From assembly GCF_036173065.1 (NCBI RefSeq), contig NZ_CP108041.1, forward strand, positions 1,798,001-1,862,000: a stretch of DNA of 64,000 nt, given 5' to 3'. Each line of letters opens with the position of its first letter. Position 1 is the stretch's first letter. The notes under the pieces are model-generated. The model was not told the origin of the DNA. It worked only from the letters and a program-made list of their open reading frames with translations, and searched no databases. Positions 16,494 to 26,197 of this stretch are shown piece by piece. The DNA comes from Rhodococcus sp. NBC_00297 (GTDB taxonomy: Bacteria; Actinomycetota; Actinomycetes; Mycobacteriales; Mycobacteriaceae). The translations under genes and the position numbers were made by a program.

Positions 16494-16723
16494 CTGGTTC
16501 CGCGGCCCGTCTCGGACTGCAGCTTGTCGATCATCTCGGACGCCTGCGCCTTGGTCAGGTCCGACGGCACCTCTTCGCCGGCCTCGCGGGCCAGCGTCTC
16601 GAGGTAGCTCAACTGGGGGCCGGTGGGCGGCTCGTCACCGGTGACCCAGTCGGACGGATCCTTCTCCGCGCTCTGGTCGACGTCCGCATTGCCTGTCTTG
16701 GTGGTGTCATTCGCATCGCTCAT
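16490..16723 (-). CDS. DUF3072 protein
   Basis: A 77-residue acidic protein. The C-terminal DUF3072 block reads DWVTGDEPPTGPQLSYLETL followed by a SAP-like helix pair (VPSDLTKAQASEMIDKLQ). The N-terminal third is polar and disordered. Function unknown; the helical end resembles small nucleic-acid-binding motifs. Start ATG 16723. Convergent with hxlR, sharing CTAG at the stops. Confidence 0.8.
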   Translation of the reverse strand: MSDANDTTKTGNADVDQSAEKDPSDWVTGDEPPTGPQLSYLETLAREAGEEVPSDLTKAQASEMIDKLQSETGRGTS

Positions 16724-16857
16724 ACGTTCGACTGTACCCACGAGTACCTCCGCGCAAACCGACGCGAATCGGCGAGCGGGCAGCCGCCGAGCGCGCCGAT
16801 CGAGATTCATTCCGGTTTACTCCGTAAGAAACCGATCCAAGTCTCGCGTTTCACAGA

Positions 16858-17052
16858 ATGTTTTCAGTTCGAGGTGCTACAAACGGAATCGTGATAGTCG
16901 TCGTGGTCGTCGGAGTGGTGTGGCTGCTGGTCGCCGCGGGTGCCGCAGTGCTGCTCGGACGCGCCGCATCGCGCGCGGACCACGAGGAACTCGGCTCCGA
17001 GCTCCAGTGGGACATGGCCGAACTCGATCACGAGGTCTTCGGCTCCCGCTGA
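16858..17052 (+). CDS. Small single-pass membrane protein
   Basis: A 64-residue product with one strongly hydrophobic segment (about 10-33, GIVIVVVVVGVVWLLVAAGA) and an acidic C-terminal tail (SRADHEELGSELQWDMAELDHE). It has no known domain. Upstream sequence is AT-richer than average, consistent with a promoter, but no clear ribosome-binding site is visible. It sits between divergent-facing neighbours and does not overlap them. Confidence 0.5.
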   Translation: MFSVRGATNGIVIVVVVVGVVWLLVAAGAAVLLGRAASRADHEELGSELQWDMAELDHEVFGSR

Positions 17053-17084
17053 CTGGCCGACCATTCTCCGTCGGCCGCCCCAAG

Positions 17085-18548
17085 TCACAGCACGACGGCA
17101 GAATAATCCCCGTCGGTCGGTTTCAGGGATTGGTACGCGAACGCAATTCGGTCGATCGCAGCCTCCAATCGATCGGCACCCTCCGTGTACGGCAGGCGCA
17201 CGTGGCGCTCGAACGCCCCCTCCACCCCGAACCGCGGCCCCGCCGCCAGCGCCACCCCGTGCGCCGGCGCGATCGCGGCGAGAGCCGTGGACGCCGCGGC
17301 AGGCATCTGAACCCACAACGACAGGCCGCCCGGCGCCGGGTCGTACGACCAGTCCGGCAGGTGCCGCGCCAGAGCCGCCGTCAGCGCATCCCGGTTACCA
17401 CGGAGTTCCGCGCGGCGGGGAACCAAGATCTCCTCGTGCCGCTCGATCAGTGCCGCGCACGCGAGCTGATCCATGATCGGCGTGCCGATGTCGACGGCGG
17501 CCCGCGATGTCGCCAAGCGAGAGATCAGTGACGGCGACGCCCTGATCCAGCCGACCCGCAGACCACCCCAGTACGCCTTCGACGCGGACCCCACGGTGAC
17601 GACAGTGCCGGGATGCCCCACCGCCGCGACCGGAGCGGGCGGCGCCTCGTCCAGCCACAGGTCGGCCATCGACTCGTCCACCACCAGCGTGGTGCCGGTC
17701 CGGCGGGCGTTCGACGCCAGTTCCGCGCGGCCGGCGACATCGAGCAGGGCACCCGTCGGATTGTGGAAGTCGGGCAGCACGTACGCCATTCGCGCCCCCG
17801 TCTGCACCGTCGCGTCACGAATCGCGTCGAGGTCCCATCGCCGCGACGAGCGCGCCGATCCAGGGGTCGAGTACTCCCGCGGCCTCAACGGAACGGGCAC
17901 CGCGCGCGCCGCAGTTCGTCGAATCGCCTCCAGCGCATTGGGATACGTCGGGTGATCGACCACCACCCGGTCACCTGGCGACACCAGCACCTCGAGCAGC
18001 AGCCGCCAGGCCTGCTGCGCGCCGGACGTCACCATGATCTGGTCCGGCGACGTGGGCAGCCCGCGCTCGTCGTACCGGCGAGCCAGGGCCTGCCGCAGTG
18101 TCGCGAGACCGACCGGCTCGATGCCGTGACCTGTGTAGTAGGCCGGAAGTGCCTCCAGCGCAGCGGCGTACGCCTGTGTCACCTCGTCGGACGGGGCGGT
18201 GACGGCGGCATGGGTCAGATCGATCACCGACGCGGCCGCGCGGGCCGGCCGCCCCGCCAGGGTGGTCCGCGGCAGTGCGACCGTGCTGCGGGAACCCTGC
18301 CTGCTCAACAGGTACCCCTCGTCACGCAGTGCCGCGTACGTGTTGGTGACGGTGGTGCGGGACAGCGACAGGGCTCCCGCCAGATCGCGCTCGCTGGGCA
18401 GGGCGACGCCCAGGGGGATGCGGCCGTCGTGCACCAGGAGCCGGATCCCGTCGGCGAGTGCCCGGTAGACCGGCCGGTGCCGCCCCGACGGCCGCCAGTG
18501 CCCGAGGTCCCGCGAGAGAGTCGAGGCACCGATCACGCGAGTCACCAT
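17085..18548 (-). CDS. MocR/PdxR-type GntR-aminotransferase fusion regulator
   Basis: A 487-residue MocR protein: GntR winged helix (about 25-95, LPSERDLAGALSLSRTTVTNTYAALRDEGYL within it) joined to a fold-type I aminotransferase-like domain. The PLP lysine is in SASKAYWGG. Motifs DHPTYPN and VLPDFHNPTGALL are kept. MocR proteins sense PLP or amino acids and usually regulate a divergent gene, but the next gene (18593) lies on the same strand upstream. ATG 18548 gives the usual N-terminus. The pyridoxal kinase at 38939 is too far away to infer a link. Confidence 0.88.
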   Translation of the reverse strand: MVTRVIGASTLSRDLGHWRPSGRHRPVYRALADGIRLLVHDGRIPLGVALPSERDLAGALSLSRTTVTNTYAALRDEGYLLSRQGSRSTVALPRTTLAGRPARAAASVIDLTHAAVTAPSDEVTQAYAAALEALPAYYTGHGIEPVGLATLRQALARRYDERGLPTSPDQIMVTSGAQQAWRLLLEVLVSPGDRVVVDHPTYPNALEAIRRTAARAVPVPLRPREYSTPGSARSSRRWDLDAIRDATVQTGARMAYVLPDFHNPTGALLDVAGRAELASNARRTGTTLVVDESMADLWLDEAPPAPVAAVGHPGTVVTVGSASKAYWGGLRVGWIRASPSLISRLATSRAAVDIGTPIMDQLACAALIERHEEILVPRRAELRGNRDALTAALARHLPDWSYDPAPGGLSLWVQMPAAASTALAAIAPAHGVALAAGPRFGVEGAFERHVRLPYTEGADRLEAAIDRIAFAYQSLKPTDGDYSAVVL

Positions 18549-18592
18549 GAGGTCCAGTATCCACCTCGGTGGACACCGGGGTGCAGTCCAGT

Positions 18593-18955
18593 TCAGGCGG
18601 TGCGGACGGATCCCATGAGGAATGCCCCGGTACCCGGGAGCCATCCGACGGTGCCGTTCTCGAACACGTTGTAGCGGCCGTGGCCCGTCGGAGTGCGCTT
18701 CTCGTCGGTGAGCGGGTAGCCGAGCGATCCACTCGGGCCGCCGTGCGCGAGGTACCAGGCGAGGATGTCGCCGTGCACCTCGTGCGCGCCGCCCTCGGGG
18801 AGCGCGAAGACCGTGGCGTGCTGGAACTCGAGCATGCCGCCGCCGCGCGGCCCCAGCATCAGCTCACCGACACGGTCACCGATCCACGAGTGCTCGAAGC
18901 TGAAACGCTCGAACTGGCACTGGAAGACCTCGAGCCCGACGTAGGTGCTGTCCAT
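18593..18955 (-). CDS. LGFP-repeat protein
   Basis: A 120-residue protein. The C-terminal half holds LGFP-type repeat sequence (GSLGYPLTDEKRTPTGHGRY, then FENGTVGWLPGTGAFLMG), a cell-wall-associated module in Corynebacteriales. The N-terminal half (STYVGLEVFQCQFERFSFEHSW) is unrelated to any family I know. No signal peptide is visible, so export is unclear. ATG 18955, AGGACC just upstream. Confidence 0.7.
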   Translation of the reverse strand: MDSTYVGLEVFQCQFERFSFEHSWIGDRVGELMLGPRGGGMLEFQHATVFALPEGGAHEVHGDILAWYLAHGGPSGSLGYPLTDEKRTPTGHGRYNVFENGTVGWLPGTGAFLMGSVRTA

Positions 18956-19082
18956 AGCGGTCCTCCACTGACCTGCTCTCGCCGAGAGGGGGATCCGTTT
19001 TGTTCCACCTCATAGCGAACCTGAGCCACAGTATGAGCCATCCTGGCGTTATCGTCACGCCATTTGTGATATCTCGACCGTG

Positions 19083-20624
<1,542 letters not shown>

Positions 20625-20664
20625 TTAGGGTGGGGCAGACCCGTCCGGCTGAGAAGGAATTCGC

Positions 20665-21327
20665 GTGACTCCGTTCGTCTTGCAGTGCGGCAGGCCCTTG
20701 CTGCCCATCGCGCTGTCCTCGCTACCGCTCACCGCGGTACCCGAGGTGCCGTCGAAGGAGGAGTGCGACGCCCTGCTCGCCGAACTCGACGCGGTGCACG
20801 ACCCCCGGCTGATCGTGCTCGGCACCGACGCCTCGCTCGCCGCCGTCCTCACCCGGTTGATGCGGCGCGACCGACTCGACATCGAGCTCGCCTACGTCGC
20901 CGAGACCGCCAGCGAGGCCAGCCACCTCTTCCGCGTCGGCACCGGATCGCGCGCCGCCAAGGTCGCGCTGTCCGGCACCGCCTCCCCCACTCCCCTCATC
21001 CGTGACGACGCCGGATCGGCCGTCGTCGGACTCGCCACCGTCTCGGGGCCGTCGGGCCACCTCGTCGGTGAGGCCTACGTCGACGACACCAAGCTCTTCT
21101 CCGGTGAGGTGCCGGGCATCGAGGTCACCCCGACGCTCGAGATGCCGGGACTCCGAGCTCGGGTGCAGGGCAAGCGCGGACTGTTCCGCCGCCGCTGGAT
21201 CACCGGCCGGGCGATGCAACTCGGAGCCACGGCGGCGCGTCTGACGAAGGACGGCATCGACATCCCCCGCGAGACCACCCGGTCCACCATCTACCGCCAC
21301 GACAAGCAGTGGTTGCTCGTACGTTAG
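20665..21327 (+). CDS. Conserved actinobacterial protein (Rv0358-like)
   Basis: A 220-residue protein of unknown function next to purA, as in mycobacteria. The N-terminal half has alternating strands and helices (LIVLGTDASLAAVLTRLMRR); the rest is beta-rich with basic segments (GKRGLFRRRWITGRAMQLGA). No membrane segment. GTG at 20665 follows AAGGA at 8-base spacing. The fold of the first half recalls the diacylglycerol kinase/NAD kinase region (LxxxGTDxxL, then GTGSR...), but this is only a resemblance. It overlaps the convergent cbiO stop by four bases. Confidence 0.8.
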   Translation: MTPFVLQCGRPLLPIALSSLPLTAVPEVPSKEECDALLAELDAVHDPRLIVLGTDASLAAVLTRLMRRDRLDIELAYVAETASEASHLFRVGTGSRAAKVALSGTASPTPLIRDDAGSAVVGLATVSGPSGHLVGEAYVDDTKLFSGEVPGIEVTPTLEMPGLRARVQGKRGLFRRRWITGRAMQLGATAARLTKDGIDIPRETTRSTIYRHDKQWLLVR

Positions 21328-22166
21328 CGCCGACTGATACTGCTGCTCAGCATCTTTCGTAGTTCTTCGGCGTCCCGTGGTCGCGATCCCTGTTCGAGCA
21401 TGCCGTCCCGGACGAGGTCCGCGGCGAGCGCCAACGGCCACGGTGTCCGCAACCTGGCCCGTCCCAGCAGGTCGATGTCCGACAGCAACGTCACCGGATC
21501 CCCCTGCACCACAGCGCCGTCCACGACCACGGCGACCGAGTTCGACCACTCCAGCGCCAGGGCCACGTCGTGTGTCGACAGCACCACGGTCGTGTGGTGA
21601 TTCTCCAGGCGGTGCAGCGCGGCGAACATCTCGTCGACGCCCTGCGGATCGAGCCCGGCCGTCGGTTCGTCGAGCAACAGGATGCACGGCCGCATGGCCA
21701 CGGCGCCGGCCGTCGCGACGCGCTTGCGCTCACCGTAGGACAGCTGGTGCGTCGGCCGGGACCGCAGATGGTCGATGCCCATCACCTCGAGCGCCGCCTC
21801 CGTGCGCTCGCGCACCTCGTCGGGCCCCAGGCCGAGGTTCACCGGACCGTAGGCGACGTCTCGGTACACGTCGACCGAGAACAACTGATCGTCCGGATCC
21901 TGCAGCACCAGTTGCACCTCCTGGCGATGTGCCCGCAGGCCCGACCGGCTGTGGCGCAGTGCGACGTCGTCGATCTCCACCCGGCCGCCATCGGGAACGA
22001 TCGCTCCGGACAGGCACCGCAGCAGGGTCGTCTTGCCCGAGCCGTTGGCGCCCAGGAGCGCCACCCTCGCCGCGGCGGGAACGCTCAGGCTCGCGCCGGC
22101 CAACACCGGCGGCCCGCCCTGATACCGCACCTCGAGGTCGCGGGCGGTGAGCGTGCGGTGGCTCAT
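21324..22166 (-). CDS. cbiO: Cobalt ECF transporter, ATP-binding subunit
   Basis: A 280-residue ABC ATPase. Walker A GANGSGKTT (39-47), Q-loop VLQDPDDQLF typical of ECF ATPases, signature LSYGERKR, Walker B ILLLDEPTAGLDP and switch His in STHDV. It powers the CbiMNQO cobalt importer. ATG 22166 overlaps the cbiQ stop as ATGA. Last gene of the riboswitch-controlled operon. An open extension upstream in this frame is an artefact over cbiQ. Confidence 0.93.
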   Translation of the reverse strand: MSHRTLTARDLEVRYQGGPPVLAGASLSVPAAARVALLGANGSGKTTLLRCLSGAIVPDGGRVEIDDVALRHSRSGLRAHRQEVQLVLQDPDDQLFSVDVYRDVAYGPVNLGLGPDEVRERTEAALEVMGIDHLRSRPTHQLSYGERKRVATAGAVAMRPCILLLDEPTAGLDPQGVDEMFAALHRLENHHTTVVLSTHDVALALEWSNSVAVVVDGAVVQGDPVTLLSDIDLLGRARLRTPWPLALAADLVRDGMLEQGSRPRDAEELRKMLSSSISRR

Positions 22167-22918
22167 GCGCGATGTCCCAGCAGGGACAGCGCCACCACGG
22201 CTCCCAGCACCGCCACGACGGTCACCAGGAAGCTCGGCGAACTGCGCTGCCGGTCGACCGGATCCGCCGAGACCGCGTCGCCGAACTCGCGACCCGCCAG
22301 CCCCGCCTCGAGCCGCGAGGCCCTGTCCCACGACTTGATCAGCACAGCGGCCGTCAGCAGACCCGCGGAATGCAGCGACCGGCGCGGCGACGAGTAGCCG
22401 AGGCGGGCGGTCTGCGACTGGCGGATGGTGCGTACCGACGACAGCAGCACGAACAGGAAGCGGTACATCACGGCGGCGACGTCGATGCATGCCTGCGGTA
22501 CCCGCAGCCGTCGCAACCCGGTCAGGATGTCGATCATCGGTGTCGTGACGGCCAGCAGGAGCACGGCCGACGTCCCGGCGATCGCGTGACCGGACACCTC
22601 CAGCGCTCGTCGCGCGCTGTCGGCCGTGACCCCGACACTCCAGTCCGGCGTGGCGGTCACCGTGACGGCGACGGAGACGGCGCCGAGGGCGATGAACGCA
22701 GCCGGTGCGGTGAGCGCACGCAGCACCGGCCGGAGCGGTGTGCGGGCAGCCCCGACGGCCGCACCGAGCGCGACCACCGTGACGATCAGCGCACCGGGCC
22801 ACGGCGGGAGCAGCAGCGCGCACAGCACGAGGCCCAGCGACAGTGCCGCCTTGTCGCCCACCGCGCGCGTGCGCCACGGACTGGCCCAGGCCGCGTCGTC
22901 GACCGCGAGACCCTGCAC
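22163..22918 (-). CDS. cbiQ: Cobalt ECF transporter, T component
   Basis: A 251-residue membrane protein with about five hydrophobic segments, matching the CbiQ/EcfT coupling component. The ATPase-contact helices show as AARRALEVSGHAIAGTSAVLLL and SRLEAGLAGREFGD, the latter the second Ala-Arg-Gly-like coupling motif. The GTG start directly follows the cbiN stop (TAG then GTG), so the genes are coupled. Confidence 0.92.
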   Translation of the reverse strand: MQGLAVDDAAWASPWRTRAVGDKAALSLGLVLCALLLPPWPGALIVTVVALGAAVGAARTPLRPVLRALTAPAAFIALGAVSVAVTVTATPDWSVGVTADSARRALEVSGHAIAGTSAVLLLAVTTPMIDILTGLRRLRVPQACIDVAAVMYRFLFVLLSSVRTIRQSQTARLGYSSPRRSLHSAGLLTAAVLIKSWDRASRLEAGLAGREFGDAVSADPVDRQRSSPSFLVTVVAVLGAVVALSLLGHRA

Positions 22919-23245
22919 CTACGTCCGTTCGAGTTCGGTGCGGAGCGCGTCGAGCTTGCGCCGACCGCGCAGCGCCGCCAGCACGTACCCCAGGACGAGT
23001 CCACCCAGCGCGGCCTGCAGCGCGAAGAGTCCCGACTCCACCTCGCCCGACGTCGGCGAGAACACCGACTCGAACCACGGCACGTAGTCCGGGTGGTCCT
23101 CCTCGATCTGCGACGTGGCGGCCGAATCGGTACCGACGAACCGCTCCTCGTCGCCGCTGCGTCCCGCGTCGAGCACCAGCGCGGCGCCGACGATGAGGAC
23201 GATCCCGAGGACGAGCAGCAGGTTGATCACCACGTTCCTACGCAT
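22919..23245 (-). CDS. cbiN: Cobalt transporter subunit CbiN
   Basis: A 108-residue protein with two transmembrane segments (about 5-25 and 75-97) and the CbiN block [20 protein letters not shown] between them, facing outside. CbiN helps load cobalt into CbiM. The ATG at 23245 overlaps the cbiM stop by eight bases. The C-terminal tail is basic and cytosolic. Confidence 0.92.
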   Translation of the reverse strand: MRRNVVINLLLVLGIVLIVGAALVLDAGRSGDEERFVGTDSAATSQIEEDHPDYVPWFESVFSPTSGEVESGLFALQAALGGLVLGYVLAALRGRRKLDALRTELERT

Positions 23246-23921
23246 CGACGGCACCCTTCTCGCGGCGCAGCACTCCGAGGTCCCGCAGCTCCGGCGTCGC
23301 CACGGTCCGCAGGACGCGGAACACCAGCACACCCAGCAGGCCCTCCGCGATGGCGAGCGGAATCTGGGTGACAGCGAAGATGGACAGGAACTTGGTGACG
23401 GCTCCGAGTACGCCGCTCTGCGGATCCGGGAACGCGAGCGCGATCTGCACCGACGTCGTGCAGTACGTCGACAGGTCGGCCAGCATCATCGCGAAGAACA
23501 CCGACAGCGACAGACCACCGCCCAGCCTGCCGGTGAGACGGAACGCGGCGTACCCCACCCACGGGCCGACGATCGCCATGGAGAACGCGTTGGCGCCCAG
23601 CGTCGTCAAGCCGCCGTGCGCGAGCAGCAACGCCTGGAAGAGCAACACCACCGTGCCGAGGAACGCCATGACCGGCGGCTTGAACAACACCGCGCCCAGG
23701 CCGGTCCCGGTGGGATGACTCGAGCTGCCCGTGACGGACGGCAGCTTGATGGCGGAGAGAACGAAGGTGAAGGCACCGGCAGCACCCAGCAGCAAACGGC
23801 TGCGGGGGTTCTCCCGGACCTGGACGACGACGGCGCGAGCGCCGTGAACGACGAACGGCGCCGCGGCGCACGTCCAGACTGCCGCGTGAACGGGTGGCAG
23901 AAAACCCTCGGCGATGTGCAC
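23238..23921 (-). CDS. cbiM: Cobalt-binding S component CbiM
   Basis: A 227-residue polytopic membrane protein beginning [10 protein letters not shown]; in CbiM/NikM the N-terminal Met-His pair and H2 are metal ligands, so the GTG start at 23921 must be exact. Later His residues in SSHPTGTG complete the usual site. Six to seven hydrophobic segments. First gene of cbiMNQO, preceded by a cobalamin riboswitch. Confidence 0.95.
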   Translation of the reverse strand: MHIAEGFLPPVHAAVWTCAAAPFVVHGARAVVVQVRENPRSRLLLGAAGAFTFVLSAIKLPSVTGSSSHPTGTGLGAVLFKPPVMAFLGTVVLLFQALLLAHGGLTTLGANAFSMAIVGPWVGYAAFRLTGRLGGGLSLSVFFAMMLADLSTYCTTSVQIALAFPDPQSGVLGAVTKFLSIFAVTQIPLAIAEGLLGVLVFRVLRTVATPELRDLGVLRREKGAVDA

Positions 23922-23954
23922 GAGTGGAACTCCTCAGATTGCGCGTCCGATTCG

Positions 23955-24110
23955 AGTCTCACGTGCCGGATCGGCGATCTGACTCACGGACGACGAGGCC
24001 CGCTCACAGTGGCGCGACCGTTCCGGATTCTCACCGGATTCCCCTCGCCAGCACGTCGCAGGTACTGACCTGCCGTGTCATGGTCGCACAGGTGTTCCGA
24101 TGCCTGTCAC
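23955..24110 (-). promoter_or_regulatory. Cobalamin riboswitch before cbiM
   Basis: On the minus strand the segment complementary to 24003-24049 contains the conserved core, read in short pieces as GGGGAATCCGGTGAGAATCC then GGAACGGTCGCGCCACTGTG, matching the adenosylcobalamin aptamer core. GAGTCAGAT...CCGGC further 3' fits the downstream B12 box (near 23956-23985). Outer limits are approximate. Cobalamin binding would shut off the cobalt importer, a known arrangement for cbiMNQO. Confidence 0.9.
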
Positions 24111-24126
24111 CATCCCGACCGGCCTG

Positions 24127-25041
24127 CTACCAGGTGAGCTCGTCGCGGCAGGTGGCACCGTGCACCGCGGGCTCGACCTGCACGGTGGCGTGGTCCAGGC
24201 CGTAGGCCGAGAGCACTTCCTTCCCGCGGGCCAGCATCACCGATCCGGAACCGTCCGACGTGATGTGCACCGTGGCGACGTCCATGCCGGTGGTGAGGGT
24301 CCAGACGTGCAGGTCGTGGACGTCGACGACTCCGGGCAGCGCCCGCAGATCGGCCTCGAGCGCACCGATGTCCACCGACGACGGGCTGGCCTGCGTGAGG
24401 ATGCGCAACGACTGGCCGGCGAGCGAGAGTGCCCGCGGCACCACCCACAGCGAGATGGCGATACCCACGACGATGTCCGCCCACGTCCAGTCGAACGCCA
24501 GGAGCAGCACACCGGCGACGAGCACCCCGACGCTGCCCACGGTGTCCGCGAGCACCTCGAGATAGGCCCCGCGTACCGCGATGGAGTCCTTCGCGTCGGC
24601 GCGGATGAGCAGCATGACGACGATGTTGGCGACGAGTCCCGCGGCGGCCGTCAGCACCATCGCGAGGCCCGGGATGTCCGGCTGGTCCCCGATGCGGCGG
24701 ATCGCCTCGACGAAGATGAAGACCGCGACCCCGAGCAGCAGCACCGCGTTGGCGACAGCGGTGAGCACCTCGGCCCGGTGCCACCCGAATGTCCGTGCGG
24801 CAGAATTCGATCCGCGCCGGGCCATCGTGAGCGCAACGAGGCCCATCGACATGCCGATGATGTCGGTGAGCATGTGCCCGGCATCGGCGAGCAGGCCCAG
24901 CGAATTGATGATGAGGCCGACGGTCAGCTCGAGGGCGAAGAACGCGACGAGCACGAACCACGCGATCCCCATGCGTCGCAGCCGCCCGGTGCCGGCCTCA
25001 CCAGCCGCCGGTGTGTGCGCATGTCCGTGCCCCGCTCCCAT
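24127..25041 (-). CDS. Cation diffusion facilitator (Zn/Co/Cd efflux)
   Basis: A 304-residue CDF protein of the CzcD/ZitB group: six membrane segments, a His-rich N-terminus (GHGHAH), zinc-site residues in LLADAGHMLTD (HxxxD) and YLEVLADTVGS (D157 region), and a cytosolic C-terminal domain with DVHDLHVWTL. It expels divalent cations by proton exchange. ATG 25041 (MGAGHGHAHT) or 25053 could start it. Upstream (about 25049-25075) is an imperfect palindrome rich in ATATGCACA and GCATGTAT, resembling ArsR/SmtB operators. Being next to the cobalt importer suggests metal balance. Confidence 0.92.
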   Translation of the reverse strand: MGAGHGHAHTPAAGEAGTGRLRRMGIAWFVLVAFFALELTVGLIINSLGLLADAGHMLTDIIGMSMGLVALTMARRGSNSAARTFGWHRAEVLTAVANAVLLLGVAVFIFVEAIRRIGDQPDIPGLAMVLTAAAGLVANIVVMLLIRADAKDSIAVRGAYLEVLADTVGSVGVLVAGVLLLAFDWTWADIVVGIAISLWVVPRALSLAGQSLRILTQASPSSVDIGALEADLRALPGVVDVHDLHVWTLTTGMDVATVHITSDGSGSVMLARGKEVLSAYGLDHATVQVEPAVHGATCRDELTW

Positions 25042-25051
25042 GATCGAGACC

Positions 25052-25074
25052 ATACATGCGAATGTGTGCATATG
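25052..25074. promoter_or_regulatory. Imperfect palindrome before the CDF gene, possible ArsR/SmtB operator
   Basis: CATACATGCGAATGTGTGCATATG read on the minus strand in two parts (CATACATGCG and TGTGCATATG) forms an imperfect inverted repeat like those bound by metal-sensing ArsR/SmtB proteins before efflux genes. No such regulator is encoded nearby. Confidence 0.4.
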
Positions 25075-25086
25075 GTGAGTCACGCT

Positions 25087-25155
25087 TCCCGCAGGGGTTC
25101 CGTATTCGAGTAGGGGTTGCAGCGTCCGCGGGAACACGGAACGGCCGCGTGAACC
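25087..25155. repeat. 69-bp direct repeat, copy 1
   Basis: Matches 26129-26197 at 64 of 69 positions in the same orientation, 1042 bases apart. Differences are at 25097, 25105, 25111, 25146 and 25150. It contains two crossing inverted pairs: TTCCCGC (25086-25092) with GCGGGAA (25128-25134), and GTTCCGT (25097-25103) with ACGGAAC (25136-25142). It ends 15 bases before the stop of the AbiEi/DUF559-like gene. Confidence 0.9.
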
Positions 25156-25170
25156 CAGAGACCTCCGGCG

Positions 25171-26043
25171 TCAGCGGAACGCGATGGCCATCCCGGCCGC
25201 GAGCAGACGCCGTAGCCGTTCGGGATGACGCAGGTCGTCCCACGTCCACCGCACCACATGGCAGCCGAGCGCGCGGAGGGCGTCCTCGCGCAGCTTCTCG
25301 TCGATCACCGACTGTGCTCCGCCGCGATACTTCGTCAGCCCGTCGAACTCGCCCATCAGCCGACCGTCCCAGTCGAAATCGGTGCGGGCCACGATGCGAC
25401 CACGATCGTCGAGGAAGCGATGCTGCAGCCTCGGCGAGGCAATCTCGGGCCACTGCATCATCAGGGCTCGGCTCCACGATTCGCCGATGCTCTCGGTGAG
25501 AGGGCTCGCGAGGTCCACCGCGCGGCGGGCGGTGGCGATGCCGCGACGGCGCCCGAGCCGTGCGAGGCACTCCTGCAGATCCGGCGCCTCCGTGCGGAGT
25601 GCGGACTCGACAGCGCACAGCGCACGATCGAGTCCCACTGTGCACGCGATGTCGAGCGCCGTCCGCGTCGGCGTCGTGACCTGCACACCGTCGACGGTGG
25701 TGACGTCCAGCGGGGACAGCGGCACCCGGTGCTCGGCGACCCTCCTCGTCGACGCACCACCTCCTCGACCGTCGACGCTCACATGCACTCGGTCTCGGTC
25801 GGGAGCGAGAAGGGGGAGCCGATGCAGCGCCGCCGCGGACTCGTGACTGGCGACGGCCACCGCGGTGCGTCCCGCCATGACTCCGAGCACGCGCAGGCGG
25901 TAGCGCTCGTCTGGTGATGCCGACGCCCACTCCGAGCCGGGGCCGTAGGAGCCGCGGCTCACGCGGACCAGTTCGCCGCGCCTCACCAGACCGCGCAGCG
26001 CCGCATCTGTCACGTCACCGGTGGCGCGGCGGTGCAGGTCCAT
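25171..26043 (-). CDS. AbiEi-like N-domain plus DUF559/VSR-like nuclease-fold protein
   Basis: A 290-residue protein. Residues 1-60 resemble AbiEi-type antitoxin winged helices (GLVRRGELVRVSRGSY). Residues 190-285 have a PD-(D/E)XK-like pattern of the DUF559/very-short-patch-repair type: TDFDWDGRLMGEFDG with D and E, then IDEKLREDALRALG and VVRWTWDDL. Such stand-alone proteins are common and strain-variable in actinobacteria; function is unproven and no AbiEii toxin gene is adjacent. The gene lies between two 69-bp direct repeats, suggesting recent movement or a repeat-linked element. Confidence 0.75.
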   Translation of the reverse strand: MDLHRRATGDVTDAALRGLVRRGELVRVSRGSYGPGSEWASASPDERYRLRVLGVMAGRTAVAVASHESAAALHRLPLLAPDRDRVHVSVDGRGGGASTRRVAEHRVPLSPLDVTTVDGVQVTTPTRTALDIACTVGLDRALCAVESALRTEAPDLQECLARLGRRRGIATARRAVDLASPLTESIGESWSRALMMQWPEIASPRLQHRFLDDRGRIVARTDFDWDGRLMGEFDGLTKYRGGAQSVIDEKLREDALRALGCHVVRWTWDDLRHPERLRRLLAAGMAIAFR

Positions 26044-26128
26044 GGCGGTGAGTGTCGATCACGCGCGGACGGGGACACGCCTTCCTGTCGCCCGCCTGTG
26101 GAGCATCTTCGTCCTGTGTACCGGCAGC

Positions 26129-26197
26129 TCCCGCAGGGCTTCCGTACTCGAGGAGGGGTTGCAGCGTCCGCGGGAACACGGAACGGCAGCGGGAACC
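26129..26197. repeat. 69-bp direct repeat, copy 2
   Basis: Partner of 25087-25155, about 93 percent identical, 85 bases upstream of the start of the AbiEi/DUF559-like gene. The inverted pairs TCCCGC/GCGGGA and TTCCGT/ACGGAA are both kept. Its last base is the last base of the stop codon of the FUSC gene, so the boundary falls exactly at the edge of a neighbouring gene. Confidence 0.9.

Noticed and set aside
22167..23078. N-terminal extension of cbiO over cbiQ
   Set aside because: Overlaps a clear membrane protein gene and does not resemble an ABC protein; the ATGA overlap at 22163-22166 sets the start.
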